From Pseudomonadota bacterium (GTDB taxonomy: Bacteria > Pseudomonadota > Gammaproteobacteria > UBA4575), in assembly GCA_009839635.1 (NCBI GenBank), contig VXPJ01000058.1, positions 1 through 20,627 of the forward strand: a stretch of 20,627 nucleotides of DNA. Direction: 5' to 3'. The stretch's first letter is position 1; every line of letters begins with the position of its first letter. Below are positions 1 to 8,026 of this stretch, piece after piece. Made by a program: the position numbers and the translations under genes. The notes below the pieces were generated by a model, which saw only the letters and a program-made list of their open reading frames with translations, made no database searches and was not told where the DNA came from.

Positions 1-1411
1 GTCTCAGGGTTTGCATGAGCTCTAGAAAATTCTCCAAGGCAGTAGCAGAGCGTGCAGTCAGTCCACCAGAACGGCAGATTTTTTCAGCAGCATCCCAAAG
101 CGTTATCTGATGATCGCGAGCAAAATCACGTAACTGTGCCAGCGTGCGCTGACCTATCCCACGGAGAGGTACATTGACGATTCGCTCGAAAGAGGAATCA
201 TCTTCATGATTTTGTGCAAGACGCAGATAAGCCAACGCATCCCTGATTTCCGCACGCTCGAAAAAACGCAACCCCCCGTACACCCGGTATGGGATACTTT
301 GTGAAATAAAGACCTCTTCGAAAACCCGGGATTGCGCATTGGAGCGGTACAGTATGGCAATTTCATCACGGCGGCTCCTGCCGGACTCAACCCATTGCTG
401 CACCCTATCCACAACAAAGCATGCTTCATCCTGTTCGTTGAATGCCGCATACAAGTGAACAGGTTCTCCAACAACGCCATCTGTCCAAAGTTTTTTTTCC
501 ATGCGTCCCGGGTTGTTATTGATCAACGAGTTAGCAACCGACAGGATCGTGCTGGTGGAGCGGTAATTTTGCTCCAGCCTGAATCGCTGTGTGTTCTTGT
601 AATCGCGCACGAAGTTGCGGATATTTTCGACGCGTGCACCCCGCCAACTGAAAATGGATTGGTCATCATCACCCACGGCAAAGACCGGATTGTCATCTCC
701 TGCGAACATTTTGAGCCACTTGTACTGAATAACGTTCGTGTCCTGAAACTCATCGACTAGGATGTGGCGGAATTTTTCACGATAGTGAGCGCGGATTTCA
801 GCATTCTGCTGAAGCAACTCCAGGCTGCGCAATAGCAGTTCTTCAAAGTCCACCAAGCCCATACGCTCGCACTCCTGCTCGTATGCGGTGTATATCCGGG
901 TCTCCTGCCGTGTCGTTTGGTCCTCACGGTCCCGCAGGGCTGCTGCCCTCAAACCTTCTTCTTTCTGGCTGTTGATGTATCCCTGCATCCGTTTTGGGGG
1001 CCATTGGGAATCATCCAAATCCAGGTCCTGAATGATGCGTTTCACCAGACGCAACTGATCATTACTGTCCAGAACCTGAAAGTTCTCCTTGAGACCTGCC
1101 TCCTGCCAGTGGGTGCGCAACAGACGATGTGAAATTCCATGGAAGGTCCCGATCCACAGACCTCCAATCTCATAGTTCAGCAGATTTTCCGCACGTGCAC
1201 GCATCTCTGCTGCGGCTTTGTTGGTAAATGCAACAGCAAGCATGCTGTAGGGAGAAACTGACTGCACTTCACACAGCCATGCAATTCGGTGCACCAGAAC
1301 ACGCGTTTTCCCACTGCCTACACCTGCAATGACCAGCACCGGCGTATTTCCTGCAGTGACCGCCTCCCGCTGCGCACTATTTAAAGGGTCAAGAATAGGA
1401 GTAACGTCCAT
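1..1411 (-). CDS. uvrD: DNA helicase II UvrD, N-terminal 470 residues (gene cut by left edge)
   Basis: Superfamily 1A 3'-5' DNA helicase of nucleotide excision repair and methyl-directed mismatch repair. The frame is open from an ATG at 1411 to the left edge. It encodes about 470 of the roughly 720 residues usual for the family, so the C-terminal part lies outside. Visible motifs in order are the Q motif (LNSAQREAV), Walker A (AGVGSGKTR, where E. coli has AGAGSGKTR), motif Ia (AFTNKAAAEMR), Ib (GTFHGISHRLLR), Walker B (DEFQDTN), motif III (GDDDQSIFSWRGA) and motif IV (LEQNYRST). The opening MDVTPILDPLNSAQREAV closely resembles E. coli UvrD, which favours UvrD over Rep. It starts 34 bp after the ubiB stop on the same strand, so read-through from the ubi genes is possible. 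No clear ribosome binding site is visible before the ATG. Confidence 0.95.
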   Translation of the reverse strand, partial: MDVTPILDPLNSAQREAVTAGNTPVLVIAGVGSGKTRVLVHRIAWLCEVQSVSPYSMLAVAFTNKAAAEMRARAENLLNYEIGGLWIGTFHGISHRLLRTHWQEAGLKENFQVLDSNDQLRLVKRIIQDLDLDDSQWPPKRMQGYINSQKEEGLRAAALRDREDQTTRQETRIYTAYEQECERMGLVDFEELLLRSLELLQQNAEIRAHYREKFRHILVDEFQDTNVIQYKWLKMFAGDDNPVFAVGDDDQSIFSWRGARVENIRNFVRDYKNTQRFRLEQNYRSTSTILSVANSLINNNPGRMEKKLWTDGVVGEPVHLYAAFNEQDEACFVVDRVQQWVESGRSRRDEIAILYRSNAQSRVFEEVFISQSIPYRVYGGLRFFERAEIRDALAYLRLAQNHEDDSSFERIVNVPLRGIGQRTLAQLRDFARDHQITLWDAAEKICRSGGLTARSATALENFLELMQTLR

Positions 1412-1445
1412 CCGTATGACAGGGCCCGCGCCTGTTAACAAATGA

Positions 1446-3008
1446 CTATAGATACCACATGCCCGCCAAGGCACCGGCCAAAGCGAGAATCAGGATCACG
1501 GTCATGGCCCGATTTGATTTCCTGACTTCATTGCGCAGGGCTTTGAACTCCTGATTCTGCTGTTCGAGCATGTCATGATTTTGTTCAAACTTCTTCATGC
1601 TCGTGTACACCAGGTCCGGAATTTCCGGCAGGCGCTCTGCCATGCGGGGCAGCTGCTTGCGCACCCCCAAAGCCAGTGCACGCACCCCGACCTGTTCGCT
1701 CATCCAGCGCTCCATGAAAGGCTTCGCCGTATCCCAGAGATTGAGGCTTGGATCCAGTTGACGGGCCAGGCCCTCGATGCTCAGCATGGTCTTCTCCAAC
1801 AACACCAGCTGGGGCTGCACCTTCATATTGAAGCGTCGGGTGGTCTGGAAAAGTCGCACGAGCAGATTTCCGAACGAGATTTCGCTGAGCGGACGCTGGA
1901 ACACGGGCTCGCAGACCGTGCGAATGGCAGATTCAAATTCCTCTACCCGTACATCCGGCGGAACCCATCCTGATTCCAAATGCAGTTCCGCCACCCTGCG
2001 GTAGTCACGATTAAAAAATGCCAGAAGATTTTCTGCCAGATATCTTTTATCAGATGTCGTGAGTGTGCCGATTACCCCAAAATCAACACCGATGTACTTG
2101 GGATCTTCCGGATTCTCATAGGAGACGAAAATATTGCCAGGATGCATGTCCCCATGAAAAAAATTATGTCTGAACACCTGTGTAAAAAAGATAATGCATC
2201 CTCGTTCTGAGAGTTTCTTGAGATTGATTCCATGCCGTTCCAAAGCTGCCCGATCGCTTACCGGAATACCATGGATGCGCTCGATCACCAAGACATTTCG
2301 CCGACATAGATCGAAGTAAACCTCCGGTACATACAAATCCGGTGAGTTTTCAAAATTTCTGCGCAGCTGGCTGGCATTGGCAGCCTCTCGCAGAAGATCG
2401 AGTTCATCCAGAACGACCCGCTCGAACTCCTGCACTATTTCGCGAGGCTGTAACAGATGTGCATCTTTCCAGTATCGGTGCATGATGGATGCCATGACGT
2501 GCAAAAGTTCCAAGTCCTGTCGCACATCCTTTTCAACGCCGGGGCGCAACACCTTGACCACCACATCGGTACCTTCATGAAGCTTGGCCGGATGCACCTG
2601 TGCGATCGAGGCCGATGCCATGGGTTCGATGCCGAACTCACCGAAAGCCTCGTTTACCGACTTCTGAAGCGCCTGCTCGACCAACTGCTTGGCTACTTCC
2701 CCCGAAAAGGGCGGGACCTGGTCCTGCAACTTGGCAAGCTCATCGGCAATCTCTTCAGGAAACAGGTCACGACGTGTGGATAGCGTTTGTCCAAACTTTA
2801 CGAAGATCGGGCCCAGGTCTTCCAGCACGTAGCGGATACGTACGCCATGCGTGATTTCCTCTTTTCGAAACCAGTGCCATGGCAACAAGAAAAGCAAGAA
2901 CCGTATCGGTCGAAAATAGGGGATTTCGAACAGGACTTCTTCAAGGCCATGCCGGATCAATACGATGTTGATACGGAAAAGCCGGATAAATAAACGAACG
3001 TAGCGCAT
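1446..3008 (-). CDS. ubiB: Ubiquinone biosynthesis protein kinase-like UbiB
   Basis: Atypical ABC1/UbiB-family ATPase needed for ubiquinone synthesis at the inner membrane, thought to help extract or present hydrophobic intermediates to the Ubi complex. The protein has 520 residues (E. coli UbiB has 546). The family-specific KxGQ motif is at residues 71-74 (KFGQ). The alanine-rich nucleotide loop ASASIAQVH is at 131-139, the invariant lysine is K152, the catalytic loop HGDMHPGN is at 285-292, and DFG is at 309-311. These positions almost match E. coli K153, D288 and D310. A hydrophobic segment at about 501-520 is the C-terminal membrane anchor. ATG 3008 lies 2 nt after the ubiJ stop, so translational coupling is likely in an ubiE-ubiJ-ubiB operon. 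Confidence 0.97.
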   Translation of the reverse strand: MRYVRLFIRLFRINIVLIRHGLEEVLFEIPYFRPIRFLLFLLPWHWFRKEEITHGVRIRYVLEDLGPIFVKFGQTLSTRRDLFPEEIADELAKLQDQVPPFSGEVAKQLVEQALQKSVNEAFGEFGIEPMASASIAQVHPAKLHEGTDVVVKVLRPGVEKDVRQDLELLHVMASIMHRYWKDAHLLQPREIVQEFERVVLDELDLLREAANASQLRRNFENSPDLYVPEVYFDLCRRNVLVIERIHGIPVSDRAALERHGINLKKLSERGCIIFFTQVFRHNFFHGDMHPGNIFVSYENPEDPKYIGVDFGVIGTLTTSDKRYLAENLLAFFNRDYRRVAELHLESGWVPPDVRVEEFESAIRTVCEPVFQRPLSEISFGNLLVRLFQTTRRFNMKVQPQLVLLEKTMLSIEGLARQLDPSLNLWDTAKPFMERWMSEQVGVRALALGVRKQLPRMAERLPEIPDLVYTSMKKFEQNHDMLEQQNQEFKALRNEVRKSNRAMTVILILALAGALAGMWYL

Positions 3009-3010
3009 GA

Positions 3011-3619
3011 TTACCGGCGATCTGTCTTGCCAAGCCGGTCAATGCGGGCTTCAAGATGGCCGATGTCAGTTTCCAGACTTGTAGCATCCTTCAGGAATCG
3101 CTCAATTTCCGCCCTTGCCGGCATCACCCGGGACTCTTCCTGCAGGTATTCGCTTACATCCAAGAGAAAGTTTTTGATTGAACGGCGTTTATAGTTGCTT
3201 GCATGACCAAGACACGTGCCAAGCTGATGTGCCAGCACGTCCCCAACACAGGGGGCCGCGATCTCTTCCCAGTCGATCTCCACGTCGCGAAAAATCCTTC
3301 CCATCTGTCTTACTGCCTCAAAATCACCTTGTACGTGCACAGAGCCATTCTCAAGCAAGGGCTGGTATTTCGCACCGAGAGCAATGTTCAGCAAGGTTAC
3401 GACATCCGCGTGGACTCTGGCCGTAATCTCAATGGACTCGTTTTCAGTATGATCGGCAACCACAACACCTTCTTGTCCAGGAGCGACCAGAAATTCCTTT
3501 TTCAGGTCTGTCAAATGGAATACCAGATTTTTACCTTCGAGCGCTTGCAATCGTCCTGCAACCTCGGGGTCGCGGTCGAAGTATTTCTTTAGAGAGTAGT
3601 TGATGAGTTTGACCAGCAT
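3011..3619 (-). CDS. ubiJ: Ubiquinone biosynthesis accessory factor UbiJ (SCP2 domain)
   Basis: Lipid-binding accessory protein of aerobic ubiquinone synthesis. In E. coli it partners UbiK and helps gather the soluble Ubi complex around hydrophobic intermediates. It has 202 residues (E. coli UbiJ 201). The N-terminal about 110 residues match the SCP2 sterol-carrier fold. They include the pattern LLENGSVHVQGD, which precedes the family-typical DVEIDWEE and GDVLAHQLG stretch. The C-terminal third is charged and helical (ARAEIERFLKDATSLETDIGHLEARIDRL), consistent with the coiled coil that contacts UbiK. The assignment rests on this pattern together with its place between ubiE (6 bp upstream) and ubiB (2 bp downstream), the standard gammaproteobacterial order. 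Confidence 0.93.
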   Translation of the reverse strand: MLVKLINYSLKKYFDRDPEVAGRLQALEGKNLVFHLTDLKKEFLVAPGQEGVVVADHTENESIEITARVHADVVTLLNIALGAKYQPLLENGSVHVQGDFEAVRQMGRIFRDVEIDWEEIAAPCVGDVLAHQLGTCLGHASNYKRRSIKNFLLDVSEYLQEESRVMPARAEIERFLKDATSLETDIGHLEARIDRLGKTDRR

Positions 3620-3625
3620 GCCTGT

Positions 3626-4375
3626 TTACGCAGAGAGCTTGTAGCCGCGGTGTATGCACACGATCCCAAACCCGAGATCCAGAAAATCGCACTGCTGAAA
3701 ACCCGCCGATTCCAGCATTGACCGCAGTGTGTCCGGGTCAGGGTGTTTGCGTATTGATTCCGCAAGATACCGGTAGCTGCCAGCATCCCTTGCAACAATC
3801 TTACCCATCTTCGGCAAAAACCCAAAAGAGTATGAATCGTAAGCCTTGCGCAGCCATTTATGGGCTTTGGAAAACTCCAGCACCAGTAACTGCCCGCCCG
3901 GTTTCAGTACCCTGAATATTGCCTGCAGGGCCTGGCTTTTGTCCGTAAAGTTTCTCAAGCCGAAGGCAAGGACGACACGATCGAAATAATTCTCCCGGAA
4001 AGGCAGTACTTCTGCCATCGCCTGTACGTAATGCAGGTTTTTCAGCAGCCCCTTATCCACGAGTTTCCCGCGCCCGTGTTCCAGCATTGTAAGGTTAAGA
4101 TCGCAAAGTGTGATTTCACCCTGCTCACCCAGTTTCGGAGCCAGCAGTGCAGAGAGGTCCGCCGTGCCGGCTGCGAGATCTAGCACTTTGTAACAGGGCC
4201 GAACATTTGCGAGATATACCAACTGATGCTTCCAGATCCGATGCAGACCAAATGACATGACATCGTTCATCACATCGTATTTGCTGGCCACCGAGTCAAA
4301 CACTGCACTGACCTTTTCTGTTTTCTCTCCAGGACTTACATCCTGATATCCAAAATGAGTATTTTTTTCTTGCAT
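3626..4375 (-). CDS. ubiE: Ubiquinone/menaquinone C-methyltransferase UbiE
   Basis: SAM-dependent C-methyltransferase that methylates the benzoquinol ring in ubiquinone synthesis, and demethylmenaquinone where menaquinone is made. It has 249 residues (E. coli 251). SAM motif I is VLDLAAGTADLS at residues 64-75. The acidic residue after beta-2 lies in LCDLNLTML (90-98). The family signature FGLRNFTD is at 138-145, where the usual form is GLRNVTD. The C-terminal GIVCIHRGYKLSA is typical of the family. ATG 4375 gives the expected MQEKNTHFGYQ opening. It heads the ubiE-ubiJ-ubiB operon. The about 100 bp upstream (4376-4475) hold no convincing promoter by eye, so transcription may come from the hslVU side. 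Confidence 0.97.
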   Translation of the reverse strand: MQEKNTHFGYQDVSPGEKTEKVSAVFDSVASKYDVMNDVMSFGLHRIWKHQLVYLANVRPCYKVLDLAAGTADLSALLAPKLGEQGEITLCDLNLTMLEHGRGKLVDKGLLKNLHYVQAMAEVLPFRENYFDRVVLAFGLRNFTDKSQALQAIFRVLKPGGQLLVLEFSKAHKWLRKAYDSYSFGFLPKMGKIVARDAGSYRYLAESIRKHPDPDTLRSMLESAGFQQCDFLDLGFGIVCIHRGYKLSA

Positions 4376-4475
4376 GCCAAGCGTACTGTGCTATGTGATG
4401 CCAACGACTGCATCTGTACCAGGGTTAATACTTGTGAAGGAAGCTGCGTGACCGAGCCGGAGTGTAAGGGTGGTT

Positions 4476-4844
4476 TTATTCACCCAGAACCTTTCTTTGA
4501 TAACCTGCCTCTTTCAAACGCTCCAGATATCTTTGCCACTTTTGTTCCTGATCGATGCCAAGTTCATAAAGATATTCCCAAGAAAAAATCCCAGTGTCGT
4601 GATTATCATCAAAGACCAACTGAACGGCATAATTGCCTACCTGCTCGATGGCATTGATGCCGACATCCTCCTTTCCTACCTGCAATACTCCCTGCCCAGG
4701 CCCGTGACCGGCCACTTCGGCAGAAGGCGAGTGTACACGAAGGTATTCGCACGATAGCTTAAAACGTTTGCCATCATCAAATGCGATCTCCAGCATCCTC
4801 GACTTCTGATGCAGGTGAATTTCGGTGGGTATCTTTTTTGGCAA
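4476..4844 (-). CDS. DUF971 (gamma-butyrobetaine hydroxylase-like N-terminal) domain protein
   Basis: Small soluble protein of 122 residues consisting of one DUF971 domain. That domain also occurs at the N-terminus of gamma-butyrobetaine hydroxylase and at the C-terminus of some Mrp/ApbC iron-sulfur proteins. Its own function is not known. Supporting patterns are the opening PTEIHLHQKSRMLEIAFDDG, a central SCEYLRVHSPSAEV, and the strongly conserved tail motif NYAVQLVFDDNHDTGIFSWE followed by YLYELG. The only plausible full-length start is TTG at 4844. An in-frame TGA lies a few codons upstream, and an AAGG ribosome binding site sits 10 nt before the TTG. Genes of this type commonly sit just downstream of hslU in gammaproteobacteria, as here (46 bp). 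Hypothetical proteins in this position are sometimes linked to the protease or the ubi genes, but no role is shown. Confidence 0.85.
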   Translation of the reverse strand: MPKKIPTEIHLHQKSRMLEIAFDDGKRFKLSCEYLRVHSPSAEVAGHGPGQGVLQVGKEDVGINAIEQVGNYAVQLVFDDNHDTGIFSWEYLYELGIDQEQKWQRYLERLKEAGYQRKVLGE

Positions 4845-4854
4845 AGCGTCTTGA

Positions 4855-4858
4855 CCTT
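4855..4858 (-). promoter_or_regulatory. Ribosome binding site of the DUF971 gene
   Basis: AAGG at the end of a seven-A run on the minus strand, 10 nt before the TTG start at 4844. It decides the start, since no ATG or GTG lies between the upstream TGA and the conserved domain. Confidence 0.5.
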
Positions 4859-4890
4859 TTTTTATTCAATCGTTGGCATGCTTGCAGAAG

Positions 4891-6219
4891 TTACAGGATA
4901 TAACGGCTCAGGTCCTCATCCTTAACCAGTTCACCGATATTTTCATCCACGTAAGCCTGATCAATAGTGATTGACGTACCACTTTCATCCGGTGCGGAAA
5001 ATGAAATTTTCTCAAGCAGGCGCTCCATCACCGTGTGCAGTCTGCGTGCACCGATATTTTCGGTGGATTCATTCACATCATGCGCGATCTGGGCAACCTT
5101 GCGGATGCCGTCCTCTGCAAAATCCACGTGCACGCCTTCAGTAGCGAGCAACGCGGTGTATTGCTCTGTGAGTGAGGCGTCGGGTTCAGCCAATATGCGG
5201 ACGAAGTCGTCCGCGGTAAGTGCCTTGAGTTCGACCCGAATTGGCAAGCGGCCCTGCAACTCTGGAATCAAGTCCGAGGGTTTGGATACATGGAATGCCC
5301 CGGAGGCAATAAACAGTATGTGGTCGGTCTTGACCATGCCGTATTTGGTACTGATGGTGCAGCCTTCTACCAACGGCAACAAATCCCGCTGCACACCCTC
5401 GCGCGAGACATCTGTACCACTGGTCTGACCATGTTTCGTAACCTTGTCAATCTCGTCCAGAAACACGATCCCGTTCTGCTCTACATTCTCGAGAGCTTTC
5501 GCCTTAAGTTCCTCTTCATTGATCAATTTGTGCGCCTCTTCATCGGTCAGCACTTTCATGGCTTCTCCGATGCGCATTTTGCGGGTTTTTTTCTTGTTGC
5601 TGCCCAAGTTTTGAAACATCCCCTGCAACTGGCTCGCCATCTCCTCCATGCCTGGCGGGGTCATGATTTCCACACCTACAGGCATAACCGCTACGTCCAC
5701 ATCGATTTCCGTATCGTCCAAATCACCCTCACGCAATTTTTTCCTGAACTTTTGCCTGGTGTCACTTATGGATCCCGGCACGCCGTCTGTCTCGGAGTCT
5801 GCTCTGGGCGGCAGCAACGCATCCAAGATCCGCTCCTCGGCCACTTCCTCAGCACGAAAGTTCACTTTTTCCATCTCCTGTTCACGCATCATTTTTGCCG
5901 ACGTATCGACAAGGTCACGGACGATGGAATCGACCTCCTTGCCCACGTAGCCCACTTCCGTGAATTTGGTGGCCTCAACCTTGATGAAAGGTGCATTGGC
6001 CAAGCGTGCCAAACGCCGTGCGATTTCAGTCTTCCCCACACCGGTAGGCCCGATCATCAGTATATTTTTCGGAGTGACCTCCATGCGCAGGGCTTCTGAC
6101 AACTGCTGACGACGCCATCGGTTGCGTAATGCGATAGCCACTGCTCGTTTGGCCTCGTCCTGCCCTACGATGTGTTTATCGAGTTCCTGAACAATTTCTC
6201 GCGGGGTCATGTTTGACAT
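4891..6219 (-). CDS. hslU: ATP-dependent protease HslVU, ATPase subunit HslU
   Basis: AAA+ unfoldase that feeds substrates into the HslV peptidase in the cytoplasm. It has 442 residues (E. coli 443). Walker A GPTGVGKT is at 57-64 and the pore motif GYVG at 90-93. Between Walker A and Walker B lies the variable I domain, roughly residues 110-245. Walker B IVFLDE is at 251-256, the probable arginine finger at R324 (LQGRLPIRVE) and sensor 2 GARRL at 390-394. The protein ends in DLSRYIL, the tail that inserts between HslV subunits and activates them. The start ATG 6219 gives MSNMTPREIVQELDKHIVGQ, the standard opening. It lies 36 bp after the hslV stop. The order hslV-hslU is conserved. Confidence 0.98.
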   Translation of the reverse strand: MSNMTPREIVQELDKHIVGQDEAKRAVAIALRNRWRRQQLSEALRMEVTPKNILMIGPTGVGKTEIARRLARLANAPFIKVEATKFTEVGYVGKEVDSIVRDLVDTSAKMMREQEMEKVNFRAEEVAEERILDALLPPRADSETDGVPGSISDTRQKFRKKLREGDLDDTEIDVDVAVMPVGVEIMTPPGMEEMASQLQGMFQNLGSNKKKTRKMRIGEAMKVLTDEEAHKLINEEELKAKALENVEQNGIVFLDEIDKVTKHGQTSGTDVSREGVQRDLLPLVEGCTISTKYGMVKTDHILFIASGAFHVSKPSDLIPELQGRLPIRVELKALTADDFVRILAEPDASLTEQYTALLATEGVHVDFAEDGIRKVAQIAHDVNESTENIGARRLHTVMERLLEKISFSAPDESGTSITIDQAYVDENIGELVKDEDLSRYIL

Positions 6220-6255
6220 GAAAAGTCCGGTTTCCTGAATTGGGTATACAGAAAG

Positions 6256-6789
6256 CTACAGTTCTTCGACCGAGATACTTGTATTGGTGTAGATGCAAAT
6301 GCCCGCTGCGATATTCAGTGCCTTGAGCACGATCTCCTTGGCGCTTAGTCCAGTGTCATCCAGTAGAGCCCTGGCTGCCGCCTGGGCATACGGTCCCCCG
6401 GAACCGATCGCGACCAGTGCGTCTTCCGGTTCGATAACATCGCCATTGCCTGAAATAATCAGCGACGTGGATTGGTCCGAGACCGCAAGCAAAGCTTCCA
6501 GTCTGCGCAGCATGCGGTCCGTGCGCCAGTCCTTGGCAAGTTCCACGGCCGCACGGGTAAGCTGGCCATTGTGCTGCTCAAGCTTGGATTCAAAGCGCCC
6601 AAACAGGGTAAACGCATCGGCAGTCCCTCCGGCAAACCCTGCAATCACCTTGTCTTCGTACAGCCTGCGGATTTTACGTGCATTGGCCTTCATGATGGTA
6701 TTGCCCAGGGATACCTGACCATCTCCACCCAGTGCTACCTTGCCGTTGCGCCTAACACTGAGAATCGTAGTACCTTCAAATTGTTGCAT
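6256..6789 (-). CDS. hslV: ATP-dependent protease HslVU, peptidase subunit HslV
   Basis: Proteasome-like threonine peptidase that forms the two-ring core of HslVU. From ATG 6789 the protein has 177 residues and begins MQQFEGTTILSVRRNGKVAL. The catalytic N-terminal threonine is the first T of GTTILS, residue 7, so six residues must be removed by self-processing. Enterobacterial HslV has Met directly before Thr, whereas several betaproteobacterial forms carry a similar MEQ(F/Y)HG leader. Other landmarks are GGDGQVSLGNT, VIAGFAGGTADAFTLF, ELAKDWRTDRMLRRLEA and IGSGGPYAQAAARALL. A longer in-frame reading to 6876 adds unconserved residues and is rejected. The 124 bp upstream show no good heat-shock (sigma-32) consensus by eye. 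Confidence 0.96.
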   Translation of the reverse strand: MQQFEGTTILSVRRNGKVALGGDGQVSLGNTIMKANARKIRRLYEDKVIAGFAGGTADAFTLFGRFESKLEQHNGQLTRAAVELAKDWRTDRMLRRLEALLAVSDQSTSLIISGNGDVIEPEDALVAIGSGGPYAQAAARALLDDTGLSAKEIVLKALNIAAGICIYTNTSISVEEL

Positions 6790-6913
6790 ACACGTAGCGT
6801 CCGTGAGACGGGTTAATAGTTGCAGAGTATCGAATACAAGGGTGACCTCAACGCCTTGCCGAAGCCAGATTATCAAAAACCACAGACAGATTACACCAGA
6901 CTAAAGGTGTGGC

Positions 6914-7861
6914 TTATTCCTCTCCAGGAGCGGATCTTTTACGGGATGGGTTTTTTCTGGCACGTGGGTGGGTACGGTCATATACCTGTGCAAGGTGCTG
7001 GAAATCCAGATGGGTGTAGATCTGTGTCGTACTGATGTCCGCATGCCCCAGCATTTCCTGCACGGCTCGCAGGTCCCCGCTGGATTCCAGCAAATGACTC
7101 GCAAACGAATGACGTAGCATGTGCGGGTGGACATGCTTGTCCAAACCATGTTTACGAGCTAGCCGTGCCATGCGTTGCTGTACAGCACGTGAGGACAAGC
7201 GTCTGCCGCGGTTGCTAATGAATACCGCACTTTCACCCTCGTCAACCCAGGTCTTCCTTGCATCCAGCCACTGTCTGAGTGACTTGCAGGCCGCAAGTCC
7301 AACCGGCAGGTACCGTGGTTTGTTGCCTTTGCCCAGTACACGCACCTGGCTTTGAGGCAGATCCAAGTCTTCGATATTCAAGTTGACCAGCTCAACCAAG
7401 CGCAGTCCGGATGAATACATAAGCTCCATCATTGCATGGTCGCGCATTTCGAGCGGCCCTTGCGGGACCTGTGCGAGCAGGCAGTTGATCTCGTCCACAT
7501 CCAGCAGTTCGGGAAGTTTTTTCTTGGCGCCCGGTGCACTCACGTCGGTAACAGGATTACTCCCGACCAGCCGTTCTCGCTGCAGGTAACTGTAGAACCC
7601 TCTGAGAGCACTCAGGCTGCGTTGCAAACTGCGTGCAGAAATCCCTCGCCGCCGGCGCGAGCCTGCAAAGTCACGTACATGCAGCGCATCCGCCTGACAG
7701 CAGTTTTCTACCTTGGCTGACTCCACGAACCCTACGAATTGCAGAATGTCCCTGCGGTAGTTTTCCACGGTGGCGGGGGAATACCTTCGCTCATCGCTCA
7801 GGTAACGCAAATATCTACGAACGAGTTCCTGGGTGTTTGGCAAACCAGTCACTGCAGCCAT
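6914..7861 (-). CDS. xerC: Tyrosine recombinase XerC
   Basis: Tyrosine recombinase that acts with XerD at the dif site to resolve chromosome dimers. It has 315 residues (E. coli 298), with a slightly longer basic tail. The N-terminal SAM-like core-binding domain occupies about residues 8-98. The catalytic set is complete: R154 (SGLRLVELVNL), K178 (GKGNK), H247xxR250 (HMLRHSF), H273 (LGHADIS) and the nucleophile Y282 (IYTH). XerC is preferred over XerD because the gene follows dapF and precedes hslV, an order known in other proteobacteria. The start was set to ATG 7861 because a GGGGA ribosome binding site lies 5 nt before it. A TTG four codons upstream overlaps that site. The DUF484 gene usual between dapF and xerC is absent. 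Confidence 0.93.
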   Translation of the reverse strand: MAAVTGLPNTQELVRRYLRYLSDERRYSPATVENYRRDILQFVGFVESAKVENCCQADALHVRDFAGSRRRRGISARSLQRSLSALRGFYSYLQRERLVGSNPVTDVSAPGAKKKLPELLDVDEINCLLAQVPQGPLEMRDHAMMELMYSSGLRLVELVNLNIEDLDLPQSQVRVLGKGNKPRYLPVGLAACKSLRQWLDARKTWVDEGESAVFISNRGRRLSSRAVQQRMARLARKHGLDKHVHPHMLRHSFASHLLESSGDLRAVQEMLGHADISTTQIYTHLDFQHLAQVYDRTHPRARKNPSRKRSAPGEE

Positions 7862-7866
7862 GTCGT

Positions 7867-7871
7867 TCCCC
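7867..7871 (-). promoter_or_regulatory. Ribosome binding site of xerC
   Basis: GGGGA on the minus strand with 5 nt to ATG 7861. It decides the start against the upstream in-frame TTG at 7873, which would place this sequence inside the coding region. Confidence 0.6.
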
Positions 7872-8026
7872 AATTGCGCTCACGTTTCCTTACGGTACCA
7901 CTTGATCTGCGCAAAGGGAAACAACGGCCTTGCCTATTTTTGAAGCAATGAGCCGGAAGCGGCTGACCGGTTGCAAACTGTTGCAGCTTTCTGCTGACAA
8001 TCTTGCCTGCCGCGTGGTTGCTATGC

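Noticed and set aside
5290..6099. A 269-codon plus-strand open frame inside hslU
   Set aside because: It is wholly antisense to the well-conserved hslU and has no recognisable domain.
7961..7974. AGCCG/CGGCT hairpin between xerC and dapF as a terminator
   Set aside because: The stem is only 5 bp and there is no T-run on either strand.
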